Shown here: piece after piece, positions 1 through 8,438 of the stretch
How positions within the stretch are numbered: position 1 is the stretch's first letter
How the letters are laid out: each line of letters starts with the position of its first letter
Origin: Mucilaginibacter sp. PAMC 26640
GTDB lineage: Bacteria; Bacteroidota; Bacteroidia; Sphingobacteriales; Sphingobacteriaceae
DNA: 64,000 nt
Direction: 5' to 3'
Assembly (NCBI GenBank): GCA_001596135.1
Contig: CP014773.1
Coordinates: 1,116,001-1,180,000, forward strand
Made by a program: the position numbers and the translations under genes
Notes under the pieces: model-generated
Told to the model about the DNA's origin: nothing
The model's input: only the letters and a program-made list of their open reading frames with translations
The model's database searches: none

Positions 1-440
1 AACACAGCATCTATCCAAAACTTAGCTTCGGTAATCATTTTTTGATCGCCAAGCATATAACCTATGTTGGCATAGCCCTTAAGCCAGTATGGCAATTCCT
101 CCCAGCCGTATTCGCCCCTGCCTTCTTTATTAAGCCATGCATTATTTGTTTTAGACAGCCAGATGCTGATCTCACCCAGATTGCCGGTAAGTCCATCCCG
201 CTGCAATTCCAAAGCTTTTTTCAGCCAGCCGCCAGCCTTGATGCTTCCTACCGGCAGTTTAACAAAGTAAGCCGCTTGCAGCGGGGCACGGTTGCTTACG
301 TAGTTTGCATTGGTCTGCCCGTTGTTGATCTTTTTTAATACGGTGGCTTTAACAGACTGAGCGGAGGATGTTACCAGCGCCGCCCAGTTTAGTAATAGCG
401 ATAAACAAAGCAGTTTACCTATAGCGTTTAAATGCTTCAT
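1..440 (-). CDS. GH127-like (DUF1680) beta-L-arabinofuranosidase, N-terminal part
   Basis: The N-terminal 146 codons of a gene that runs off the left edge. It opens with an ATG at 440 and a signal peptide (MKHLNAIGKLLCLSLLLNWA, ending near SAQ). The mature part carries the pattern LPVGSIKAGGWLKKALELQ, then GEISIWL and YGWEELPYWLKGYANIGYML, which I recognise from secreted Bacteroidota proteins with the DUF1680 / beta-L-arabinofuranosidase domain. Members remove terminal beta-L-arabinofuranose in the periplasm. The catalytic region lies outside the window, so the exact family (GH127, GH146 or a relative) is open. It starts 9 bases after the GH2 gene and is presumably co-transcribed with it. Confidence 0.72.
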   Translation of the reverse strand, partial: MKHLNAIGKLLCLSLLLNWAALVTSSAQSVKATVLKKINNGQTNANYVSNRAPLQAAYFVKLPVGSIKAGGWLKKALELQRDGLTGNLGEISIWLSKTNNAWLNKEGRGEYGWEELPYWLKGYANIGYMLGDQKMITEAKFWIDAV

Positions 441-449
441 TCAAAAGTT

Positions 450-2288
450 TTATTTTGAAAACTCCGGGTTATATAATTTCAGGTTCTCCTGGCGTAACTT
501 CTCTACCTGCATTTTAATAAACTTACGATCGTATGTAATAAATCCGTTTACTTCGCCTTCCACATCCGTTGTTTGTGTGTAAACAGCTGCCGATAAACCA
601 AGCTTGATCAATTCCTGGAGCCTGTTTGTAAAAGTGACATATTTTTTAAAGAGGTCATCACCATTTTTAAAGTTCTGGTAACCCCAATTTTTGTTGGATT
701 GCCAGTTATGCCCATCAACCGGCCAGCCTAAACCACCAAATTCTCCCAATACTACAGCTCTTGTTTTGCCAAAAATATCCGGGCTTGGCATAGCAGGATT
801 AGGGTAGTTATGCAGATCTACAATGTGGCCCGTGGTGTAAAAATTACCCCCGCTGGCACTGTTTACCAATCGCGACGGGTCATTTTTCATTGTCCACTCG
901 GAAATTTCTACTGTTTTAAACTGACCCCAGGCTTCGTTAAACGGTGTCCAAACTACAATGGATGGATAGTTATGCAGCGCTGTCATTATCGCTTTCCATT
1001 CCTTGCGGTAGTAACCTTCAGATTCGGCAGTACGCGCCTGATCAGTAGCACGGTCCAATACCCCCGGGCGATTTTCCCAGCCGTTACCTAAATCGCCGCT
1101 TGGCATATCCTGCCAGAGCAACATGCCCATTTTATCGCAATAGGTATAGTAACGTGCCGGCTCAACTTTAATGTGCTTGCGGATCATGTTAAAGCCCATT
1201 GCCTTTAACTGATCTATATCATAAATCATTGCTTCTTCTGTTGGGGCGGTATATAAACCATCGGGCCACCATCCCTGATCAAGCGGGCCATATTGGAACA
1301 CGAATTTATCATTAAGCATCATCCTCTGGATGCCGTTTGCATCGGGAGCTAATGAAATTTTGCGCATGGCGAAATAGCTTTTCACCTCATCAATCTCTTT
1401 GTTGTTGCGCGTTACTACGACCTTCAAATTGTAAAGGAAAGGATCAGTAGTTGACCACAACTTTTGGTTTTGAATAGTTAAAATTGCGGTAGCGCCTGCT
1501 TCAACCGTTTTTTGATCCACCACGGTGGCACCGTCTAAAGCAGTTATTTTAAGTTTATCACCAGGTAAAACATTTGCTACTTCAGCAGATATAGTAAGTG
1601 TCTTATCGTCGATATTTGGTGTTTGTTTAGTAGCGGCTATATGCGTTTTTGCAACGCCTTCTAACCAAACCGTTTGCCATATTCCGGTAACAGGTGTGTA
1701 CCAAATGCCTTCAGGTTTGTTTACCTGTTTACCACGCGGCTGCGGGCCATCATCTGTCGGGTCCCAAACGCTTACGGTGATATCCTGCTTACCAGACTTT
1801 AAATATGGGGTAATATTAAATGAGAACGGATCAAAGCCGCCCTCGTGAGTGCCTGCGCTTTTGCCATTAACAAAAACTTCTGTACGCCAGTCTACCGCAC
1901 CAAAATGCAGTAATACATCTTTACCTTTAAGTGCATTGTTAAGCGTTATGCTGGTTTTATACCAAAGCATGCTATCCTTACCAACTGTTTTGCCAACGCC
2001 TGATATTGACGATTCTACCGCAAATGGCACTAATATTTTACCGGGATACGTTGCCGGGGATTTTTGAGCTTTAGGAACGATTGTATAGTTCCACAAGCCA
2101 TTTAAATTTTGCCAGTTTCCCCTTACCATTTGCGGCCTTGGGTATTCAGGCAACGGGGCTTTAGGGTCAACCTTTTCGGCCCATGGCGTTATGATCCTAT
2201 TCTTAATGAGGTGCCAGTCACCCTGCTGGGCATTGGCTTGCAAATACGCGGAAAGTAACAGCGATAAACAGAGTGTAATTTTCTTCAT
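450..2288 (-). CDS. secreted GH2-family glycoside hydrolase
   Basis: A 612-residue protein with a signal peptide ending at LQANAQ. The domain order fits GH2: a jelly-roll sugar-binding domain (about residues 50-210, with LLHFGAVDWRTEVFVNGK), an immunoglobulin-like domain (about 215-310) and a TIM barrel. The acid/base Glu is probably E452 in PFNEAWGQ and the nucleophile E516 in LGEFGG. Substrates of this subgroup cannot be read from sequence; beta-galactosidase, beta-glucuronidase and alpha-L-arabinosidase all occur in GH2. It lies downstream of susC, susD and the DUF3823 gene, separated by a strong hairpin, and upstream of the GH127-like gene. A paralogue with the same architecture lies at 17626-19437. 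Clear GH2 member, unknown substrate. Confidence 0.9.
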   Translation of the reverse strand: MKKITLCLSLLLSAYLQANAQQGDWHLIKNRIITPWAEKVDPKAPLPEYPRPQMVRGNWQNLNGLWNYTIVPKAQKSPATYPGKILVPFAVESSISGVGKTVGKDSMLWYKTSITLNNALKGKDVLLHFGAVDWRTEVFVNGKSAGTHEGGFDPFSFNITPYLKSGKQDITVSVWDPTDDGPQPRGKQVNKPEGIWYTPVTGIWQTVWLEGVAKTHIAATKQTPNIDDKTLTISAEVANVLPGDKLKITALDGATVVDQKTVEAGATAILTIQNQKLWSTTDPFLYNLKVVVTRNNKEIDEVKSYFAMRKISLAPDANGIQRMMLNDKFVFQYGPLDQGWWPDGLYTAPTEEAMIYDIDQLKAMGFNMIRKHIKVEPARYYTYCDKMGMLLWQDMPSGDLGNGWENRPGVLDRATDQARTAESEGYYRKEWKAIMTALHNYPSIVVWTPFNEAWGQFKTVEISEWTMKNDPSRLVNSASGGNFYTTGHIVDLHNYPNPAMPSPDIFGKTRAVVLGEFGGLGWPVDGHNWQSNKNWGYQNFKNGDDLFKKYVTFTNRLQELIKLGLSAAVYTQTTDVEGEVNGFITYDRKFIKMQVEKLRQENLKLYNPEFSK

Positions 2289-2337
2289 AATGTTTTTAGC
2301 GGCAGGTAGTTAAATAGACTTTGGAAAAAATTAAATA

Positions 2338-2373
2338 CCAGGAAGGCCGCTGCCGCAGATGCGGCCTTCCTGG
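2338..2373 (-). terminator. hairpin between DUF3823 gene and GH2 gene
   Basis: A perfect 13-bp inverted repeat (CCAGGAAGGCCGC and its complement) around a 10-base loop. On the minus strand a T-rich stretch follows (ATTTAATTTTTT). It lies in the 92-bp gap after the DUF3823 stop, so it may end most susC-susD-DUF3823 transcripts or protect their 3' end, lowering expression of the enzymes behind it. The role is inferred. Confidence 0.65.
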
Positions 2374-2380
2374 TGGTGGG

Positions 2381-3100
2381 TTAGAATGTTACTTTAGTAA
2401 CCGGTGAAAAAACCATGTCCTCTACCCCGGCTATCTTAATACCTATCCGGGCAAAAACATAATTTTGCGTTGGTGTGATTGACGGAATAGCATCGGTTAT
2501 AGTAACACCATTCATATTGACAATGGCAGAACCACTTAATATAGCCGGATCGTTGTTGTTATCTTCGATGTTAATTTTATCGGCTCCGGAGACGAATTGT
2601 GTTTTATTGATATAGAGTATAACCCGCTCAATATCTTTGGCGTTATTATCTGTTACTACCTTTTCGATATTAAAAACGGCCGTTAATTTACCACCAGTAG
2701 CGGTAAACACCGGCTGGCGAACCATATAGAAGGGAGTAACCTCAATATCAAGCGTTTGATCACCATTCACTGTTACGGCAACAGTGTCTCTTTTGCCTCC
2801 TGCTATTTCCTTCCATAAAAAAGGACCCTGGTTGGTAGACATTGTAAATTTGTAATTACCGTTAAACAGTAACGTGGAGTACGCCCCATCCTGATCGAAT
2901 GTTCCGTCTATCGCCCCCGTTTTACCAAACCCGGGCTGGAACAACTGAAATGGCACCTGGTTGAACTCTACGTTTACGTGTTCTCCTTTATACACCAAAT
3001 GGCCGCTTAGCTTGGACGACGGCGCATCGTAATTATCCTTTTTGCAACCTGTGGCCGCAATAAGAAGCGCTATGATTATATAATGAAATTTTATTTTCAT
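2381..3100 (-). CDS. DUF3823 outer-surface lipoprotein (SusE-position)
   Basis: A 239-residue lipoprotein with lipobox LIAATGC, so Cys19 is probably the lipidated residue. The opening SKLSGHLVYKGEHVNVE and the middle QDGAYSTLLFNGNYKF match the DUF3823 family, which in Bacteroidota sits directly behind susD and takes the place of SusE/SusF-type glycan-binding lipoproteins. It is probably two small beta-sandwich domains at the cell surface. It lies 19 bp behind susD, which supports a role in binding the glycan imported by this SusCD pair. The exact ligand is unknown. Confidence 0.82.
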   Translation of the reverse strand: MKIKFHYIIIALLIAATGCKKDNYDAPSSKLSGHLVYKGEHVNVEFNQVPFQLFQPGFGKTGAIDGTFDQDGAYSTLLFNGNYKFTMSTNQGPFLWKEIAGGKRDTVAVTVNGDQTLDIEVTPFYMVRQPVFTATGGKLTAVFNIEKVVTDNNAKDIERVILYINKTQFVSGADKINIEDNNNDPAILSGSAIVNMNGVTITDAIPSITPTQNYVFARIGIKIAGVEDMVFSPVTKVTF

Positions 3101-3119
3101 GATCTTAAGTTAAAATGGG

Positions 3120-5006
3120 CTATTGATTTGGTTGTCTTACAATCTTTGGGTTAGCCGATAAGATGTCATTGCCTATCTGCGAATAATAATTACCCAGCTG
3201 GAACCTGTTGGCCCCGGTAACCTGGCTTGGCTTAACTTCTTTAAAGATCCATTTACCATTGTTTGCACTATTTGGGTTATAGTATTTATAAGGCCATAAA
3301 CCAAAAGGCTGTGTATTCCGCTTACGGGCGTCGCCAATATTGGTTACCAGATCAGCAACCGTCATTTGGTTACCATCCCAAACTACATTTGCCAGTCTCC
3401 AGCGTTTCATATCAAACAAAGTGTGACCTTCAAACACCAGTTCTACACGGCGCTCATGCACAATCCTGTCAAAAGTGACCTGGCCCACGGTAAGCGGGGT
3501 AGTTAGGCCAGCCCTGGAGCGAACCTGGTTAAGGTAACCAACCGCTGCACCAGCGTCGCCAAGCTCAAAAGCAGCTTCTGCCGCATTCAGCAAAACTTCT
3601 GCATAACGGTAACGGATAAAGTTAACATCGCTGCCACGGCCACGGCGACCTGAACCAACTGTTGGATCGAGGTACTTGCGGATATAAAACCCTGTTTGGG
3701 TACGAAACTCACCACCATTAACAATACCATCTTTACCTACAACCTGGATCCTGCCTAAACCGGGCACATCCTGCGGTTGCGTGGCATCGCCGCTGGCAAC
3801 AACGGTACCATCGGCCAACTGATAGCCGGCAAACACTTCTGTACGTTTGCCTTTAAACAAGCCGTTTGGTAAAAGCACCGTCCCTGCAAGGCGTGCATCC
3901 CTGTCAGCAAAAATATCAAGCTGGTTAGCGTAATAAATAGGGTCACCACCCGCTGTTTTTGTTGGGATAGGTGCATAGGTATTATCCAATTTCTCAAAAG
4001 CTTCCACCAGATTAAGTGATGGGTTTAAACGGCCTGCGTCAAGGCCTTCATCTGAGATAGAAAAAGGCTGATTGTTTGTTGTAAAACCGTGTGTTTTACC
4101 CCCGTTTGCTTTAAAATCTTCCACGAAGATAGATTCTGAACTGTTTTTATCAAGGAAAAGATTGGCGTAATTATCGCTCAGATCAGGCAATTGCCTGTAT
4201 AGCGAATAGCTGCCTCCGGCAATAAGTTCCTTTGCAGCTGCCAGCGCTTTAGTGTAATAAGCAGTAGCCATAGCCGATGGTATGCCAACTTCACCGCCGG
4301 GCAGGGTTACCTGCGGGGTGCTTACGCCATATTTGGCAATCGAAGCAGCGTACAAGGCAGCTCTCGCTTCCATGGCCAGTGCTGCACCGCGTGTTGCTCT
4401 CGATTTATCAGTAAGCGAAGGATTAAATAGTCCTTTTATCGCTTCTGCTTCGCTGATGACAAAATCGTATATATCAGATTCTTTAGCCCGCGGTTTTTGC
4501 AATACACTCACGTTCCCGGAAAAATCATAATCTAAAGGATCGGTAATTAAAGGAACACCACCCATTCTCTTCACCATTTCGAAATAGTAGTTGGCACGGA
4601 TAAAGCGGCCTTCGGCTATAAACTGGTTCTTTTGCTCGTCGGTAAGGGCTGTGGATGCTGTTGCGCGTTTTATAAATAAATTTAGCTCGCGGATATAGGT
4701 ATAATCCCATGTACTCCATTCACCATAGCCCCATCCTGTACGCTGTACAAAATAAGAGCTTCCGTTTTCTGAAGGGAATGCTTCGCTAAAATCTACAAAC
4801 GATGCCCAGCCATTATCTAGGCCCGAAAAATCTACAGTACGGTTGTAAAGGTCTCCTAAGATCGATAGCACGAGGTTTGGATCTGAAAAGGCTAGATCTG
4901 AGGCAACAATAGCCTTAGGTGGTACCTCTAAAAAATCGCTGTCTTTCCGGCAGGATCCTGTAATCAACAGGCCTGCGCATATTAATAAAAGAGTTGTTTT
5001 TTTCAT
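3120..5006 (-). CDS. susD: SusD/RagB-type nutrient-binding lipoprotein
   Basis: A 628-residue lipoprotein with lipobox LLITGSC. The N-terminal FLEVPPKAIVASDLAFSDPN, the block FIAEGRFIRANYYFEMVKRM and the C-terminal RYRYAEVLLNAAEAAFELG and IVHERRVELVFEGHTLFDMK are signatures of the SusD/RagB TPR-like fold. SusD proteins form the lid over the SusC channel and capture oligosaccharide at the surface. The length is above the usual 500-600 residues, with the extra sequence in the loop-rich middle. It lies 23 bp after susC and 19 bp before DUF3823, an operon arrangement typical of a polysaccharide utilisation locus. Family assignment is secure; the glycan is not. Confidence 0.95.
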   Translation of the reverse strand: MKKTTLLLICAGLLITGSCRKDSDFLEVPPKAIVASDLAFSDPNLVLSILGDLYNRTVDFSGLDNGWASFVDFSEAFPSENGSSYFVQRTGWGYGEWSTWDYTYIRELNLFIKRATASTALTDEQKNQFIAEGRFIRANYYFEMVKRMGGVPLITDPLDYDFSGNVSVLQKPRAKESDIYDFVISEAEAIKGLFNPSLTDKSRATRGAALAMEARAALYAASIAKYGVSTPQVTLPGGEVGIPSAMATAYYTKALAAAKELIAGGSYSLYRQLPDLSDNYANLFLDKNSSESIFVEDFKANGGKTHGFTTNNQPFSISDEGLDAGRLNPSLNLVEAFEKLDNTYAPIPTKTAGGDPIYYANQLDIFADRDARLAGTVLLPNGLFKGKRTEVFAGYQLADGTVVASGDATQPQDVPGLGRIQVVGKDGIVNGGEFRTQTGFYIRKYLDPTVGSGRRGRGSDVNFIRYRYAEVLLNAAEAAFELGDAGAAVGYLNQVRSRAGLTTPLTVGQVTFDRIVHERRVELVFEGHTLFDMKRWRLANVVWDGNQMTVADLVTNIGDARKRNTQPFGLWPYKYYNPNSANNGKWIFKEVKPSQVTGANRFQLGNYYSQIGNDILSANPKIVRQPNQ

Positions 5007-5029
5007 TTGGTTTGAACTTAAGGGATTAA

Positions 5030-8000
5030 TTAAAAAGTTAAATTAACGCCGAAGTTGAGTACTTTACTTTGAGGATTCTGAAGCCCGTTATCGTCCGTAG
5101 TTTCAGGATCAACAGCGTATTGCTTTAAATTATCAAACGAGAACATGTTATATCCATTAACATAAACCCTTGCTTTTTTAATTTTCACTTTTGCAAGCAA
5201 TCCGGATGGCAACGTGTAGCCAAGCTCGATCGTCCTGGCTCTCAGATATTTTACGTTATGCAGCCAGAAAGATGAATTGCGCTGTCCGTTAAGCTCATAA
5301 TCCGCGTGGCCAAAACCAGGATTAACCCGGTTGGCCGGATATTTACCCGGAATCCAGGCGCTGTTGACATCATATGGATCTGTTCGGTGCCATCTATCAG
5401 CAAATATTGTATTAAAGTTACCGTTGTTTTGGAACGCCCATCTTGTTTCATAATTCTGGAACCAGGTATAACCGGCACCACCAGAGAAATCGGCATGGAA
5501 ATCCACCCCTTTATAAGCGGCACCTATAGATAATCCGAAGTTAATATTAGGCTGCTTGCCGTAACCAAAACCGATTGGCCGTTCATCATACCCATCAATC
5601 TTCCCATCACCATTCTGGTCTTTGTACATCAGGTCGCCCGGTAGCAGTGTGCGGTTACCTTTATTATCATTATTAATAGTATAATTGTTTATCTGCTCCT
5701 GCGATGTAAACTGCCCTATCACCTCGTAACCCCAGTCGATGTTTGCATACCGGTTCCTGATATCGTTTCGATACTTATCCAATGAATTGTTAAACAATGG
5801 CTTATAGGTATCCAGATTTTTTTGTCGGCTATAAGAGAAATTGCCACCAACATTGTAAGTAACCTCACCAGCCTTGCCATTATAATTTAGCGAAAATTCC
5901 GCACCATATTGAGCGTCGCTATTTAAGTTTTCCGCTGGTAAACCGTATCCCACTTCTGCTGGCAGTACCACATCGGTTTTGCTGGCAAGTAACCCGCTGC
6001 GTTTCCGATAAAAATAATCCACCGTACCCGATAATCTGTTGTTAAGGATGGTGAAATCCATACCAATATCGGTTATTTTACTTTTTAGCCAGGAGATATT
6101 GGTAGTTACCAAACCTTTATCTGCCGATGTTACCAATGCATTGCCACCTATAATAGCTGTACCCGTGTTATAGTTATAGCCCGGTAAATAGGCATACGGA
6201 GTTACAATTGGATTTCCTGAGCCGTCGGGGTTACGATCGTCTCCCAATACACCGTAAGATGCACGGAACTTGATATCATTAATGAAACTGTTTTGACCAA
6301 GCAAGTTTTTCATGAAGCCTTCCTGGGTAATTCTCCAGCCTACCGAGGCGCCCGGAAAGTAACCTACCCGTTTATCAGGAGCAAAAAGGGATGATGCATC
6401 GCGCCTTGCGGAAGCCTCAAAGTAATATTTGTTATCATAATTATAATTGATTCGCCCAATGTAACCTATGCGGGTTTCTTTATTATCGCTATCCTGGTAC
6501 TGATCTGCCGTTGGGAAATAGATTAATGGCAGGTTGTTAGATACCGGTGAAGCATGGATCCAGTTACGCAGGTGCTGTAACTCTATCCGTTCGGTTACAA
6601 ACGTTGCACCTATAGTACTTTTACCAAATGAATTATTGTAATTGAGTTGTACCTGCTGCGTTTTTGCAAACTCTTTTCTTTGCTCGCGCTCTCTCCATGG
6701 GTTTGTACTGCCACCTGTTACATCGTAGGTATCTGTTGCAGGCCTGTAAGTGTAAGCATTGTAGGTATACTCCTGGTTGTTAAGCAAATAATCAGCAACG
6801 TAGTAGGAATATAAACCTTTTAAGGTTAAACCTTTTATACCGGGAATCTGGTACTCGGCACCAAAATTTGTTTGCAATACGCGCCAGTCGCTATGATAAA
6901 CACCAGATAGCTTTTTGTTTAGAAACGCGTAGTTGGATTCGGTGTGGCCGATATCGTTCAAGTAATCGGGATTGTCATTTGCATATGGGCGTTCCAGCGG
7001 CGTATTCCTTAAAACCGCAAATTTCGCCAAGCCGTAATCATCGCCCCCAGGTACACCTGGGTTTTCGCGCGTTTCCACCCGGCCATTAATGTTCAGGTTA
7101 ACTTTTAAACCATTGGCAACTTTTACTGATACGTTTGACTGGATGTTGGAGCGGCTGAACATATATTCTTTACCCAACTGCGAGCTTTGAAATAAATGTG
7201 TTGCTGATACATAATAGTTAACCCTGTCGGTTGCACCGGTAAAGTTTGCATTTACCGAGTTTAGCGGTGCGTTATCGTGTGCTTTAAGGATATAGTCGCG
7301 CCAGTTAAAACTGCGGTAAGCAGGATCTGTACCTGCCTGGTATTTATCCAGCTCAGCCTGGGTAATGGTAGTAGAACCATTACTGTTCACTTGAGCATCG
7401 GCCAGGTAGCGCATGTAATCGTAGGAGTTGGTGGCTACGTTAGGGAAGCGGTAAAAATTTTGATAGCCAGTGTAGGCGTCAATATTAATGCGTGCATCGC
7501 CGGCACCTTTCTTAGTTGTTACCACAATTACGCCGTTTGCCGCACGAACACCATAAATAGCAGCCGAACCGTCCTTTAATACCGAAATGCTTTCGATATC
7601 ATTTGGCGCCAGATTGTTGAACTGGCCCTCATCCTGTTGTATCCCATCAATAACATATAGTGGCGTACCCATGTTCCTGATCTGGATGGCTGCACTGGCA
7701 CCCGGCCTGCCTTCAGACTGCCTGAAGGTTACGCCCGGAATTTTACCCGCGAGGGCGGTACTTACCGTTGAACCGGCATGCACACGATCAATATCCTTGC
7801 TGGTAACGCTTGAGATAGCGCCCGTGATCGACTCCTTTTTCTGGGAACCATAACCCGTTACCACAATTTCCTGCAGTGATGAGTTAAGCACTTTAAGCTT
7901 AATGTTGAAATTTGTTTGCCCGTTTAAGGGTACTTCCTGATTTGCAAAACCAACATAGCTAAATATCAGCACACTACCAGCAGCAGGTGCTTTAAAGCTA

Positions 8001-8251
8001 AATTTGCCATTCCCATCGGTAGTAGTGCCTGCCTGCGTCCCCCGGACCCTTACGGCAACGCCCGGCAGCGTTAAGCCGGTGGTATCAGTAACCGTACCGG
8101 TTACCTTAACCTCCTGAGCAAAGGCGCTTCCTGCTAACAATGTGCCAAAAAGAACAAAACACATAATTAACAATGATTTGGGATACCGCAAGCCATAGCG
8201 CCAATGCGTGCAGACATACCCCTCCTGTGTAGGTAGTAAAGATTTTCTCAT
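5030..8251 (-). CDS. susC: SusC/RagA-type TonB-dependent outer-membrane transporter
   Basis: A 1073-residue protein. An extended N-terminus precedes the signal peptide (MCFVLFGTLLAGSAFAQ), as is common for SusC. A carboxypeptidase-D-like domain follows (about residues 47-130, VKVTGTVTDTTGLTLPGVAV), then the linker EIVVTGYGSQKKESITGAIS at the TonB box/plug junction, the plug (IQIRNMGTPLYVIDGIQ, VLKDGSAAIYGVRAANGVI) and a long beta-barrel ending in aromatic LNFGVNLTF. It imports oligosaccharide with SusD using TonB energy. It is first in its operon and divergent from the hybrid two-component regulator, which is likely to control it. No TAnnTTTG box is visible close upstream, as expected for an activator-dependent promoter. 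Confidence 0.95.
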   Translation of the reverse strand: MRKSLLPTQEGYVCTHWRYGLRYPKSLLIMCFVLFGTLLAGSAFAQEVKVTGTVTDTTGLTLPGVAVRVRGTQAGTTTDGNGKFSFKAPAAGSVLIFSYVGFANQEVPLNGQTNFNIKLKVLNSSLQEIVVTGYGSQKKESITGAISSVTSKDIDRVHAGSTVSTALAGKIPGVTFRQSEGRPGASAAIQIRNMGTPLYVIDGIQQDEGQFNNLAPNDIESISVLKDGSAAIYGVRAANGVIVVTTKKGAGDARINIDAYTGYQNFYRFPNVATNSYDYMRYLADAQVNSNGSTTITQAELDKYQAGTDPAYRSFNWRDYILKAHDNAPLNSVNANFTGATDRVNYYVSATHLFQSSQLGKEYMFSRSNIQSNVSVKVANGLKVNLNINGRVETRENPGVPGGDDYGLAKFAVLRNTPLERPYANDNPDYLNDIGHTESNYAFLNKKLSGVYHSDWRVLQTNFGAEYQIPGIKGLTLKGLYSYYVADYLLNNQEYTYNAYTYRPATDTYDVTGGSTNPWREREQRKEFAKTQQVQLNYNNSFGKSTIGATFVTERIELQHLRNWIHASPVSNNLPLIYFPTADQYQDSDNKETRIGYIGRINYNYDNKYYFEASARRDASSLFAPDKRVGYFPGASVGWRITQEGFMKNLLGQNSFINDIKFRASYGVLGDDRNPDGSGNPIVTPYAYLPGYNYNTGTAIIGGNALVTSADKGLVTTNISWLKSKITDIGMDFTILNNRLSGTVDYFYRKRSGLLASKTDVVLPAEVGYGLPAENLNSDAQYGAEFSLNYNGKAGEVTYNVGGNFSYSRQKNLDTYKPLFNNSLDKYRNDIRNRYANIDWGYEVIGQFTSQEQINNYTINNDNKGNRTLLPGDLMYKDQNGDGKIDGYDERPIGFGYGKQPNINFGLSIGAAYKGVDFHADFSGGAGYTWFQNYETRWAFQNNGNFNTIFADRWHRTDPYDVNSAWIPGKYPANRVNPGFGHADYELNGQRNSSFWLHNVKYLRARTIELGYTLPSGLLAKVKIKKARVYVNGYNMFSFDNLKQYAVDPETTDDNGLQNPQSKVLNFGVNLTF

Positions 8252-8414
8252 AAGTAATATTGTTTGGTTAAATTGGTTTTAAAGGGGCGAGAGTGCCCGC
8301 TTTAATTAAGTTCAAAGAAAGAGGATTTATTATTCAGCAATTAATCAAATCATATCAATAATTGGTCGAAAAGTATCAAAGTGTTTTTCGCCGAAAACCT
8401 GGGGCCAGATTAAG

Positions 8415-8422
8415 TATATTTG
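8415..8422 (+). promoter_or_regulatory. -7 box of the hybrid regulator promoter
   Basis: TATATTTG matches the Bacteroidota -7 consensus TAnnTTTG and ends 16 bases before the TTG start at 8439. I see no good -33 TTTG at the right distance, so this is half a promoter by sequence. Confidence 0.5.
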
Positions 8423-8438
8423 TTTTAAGCCAATTGAT

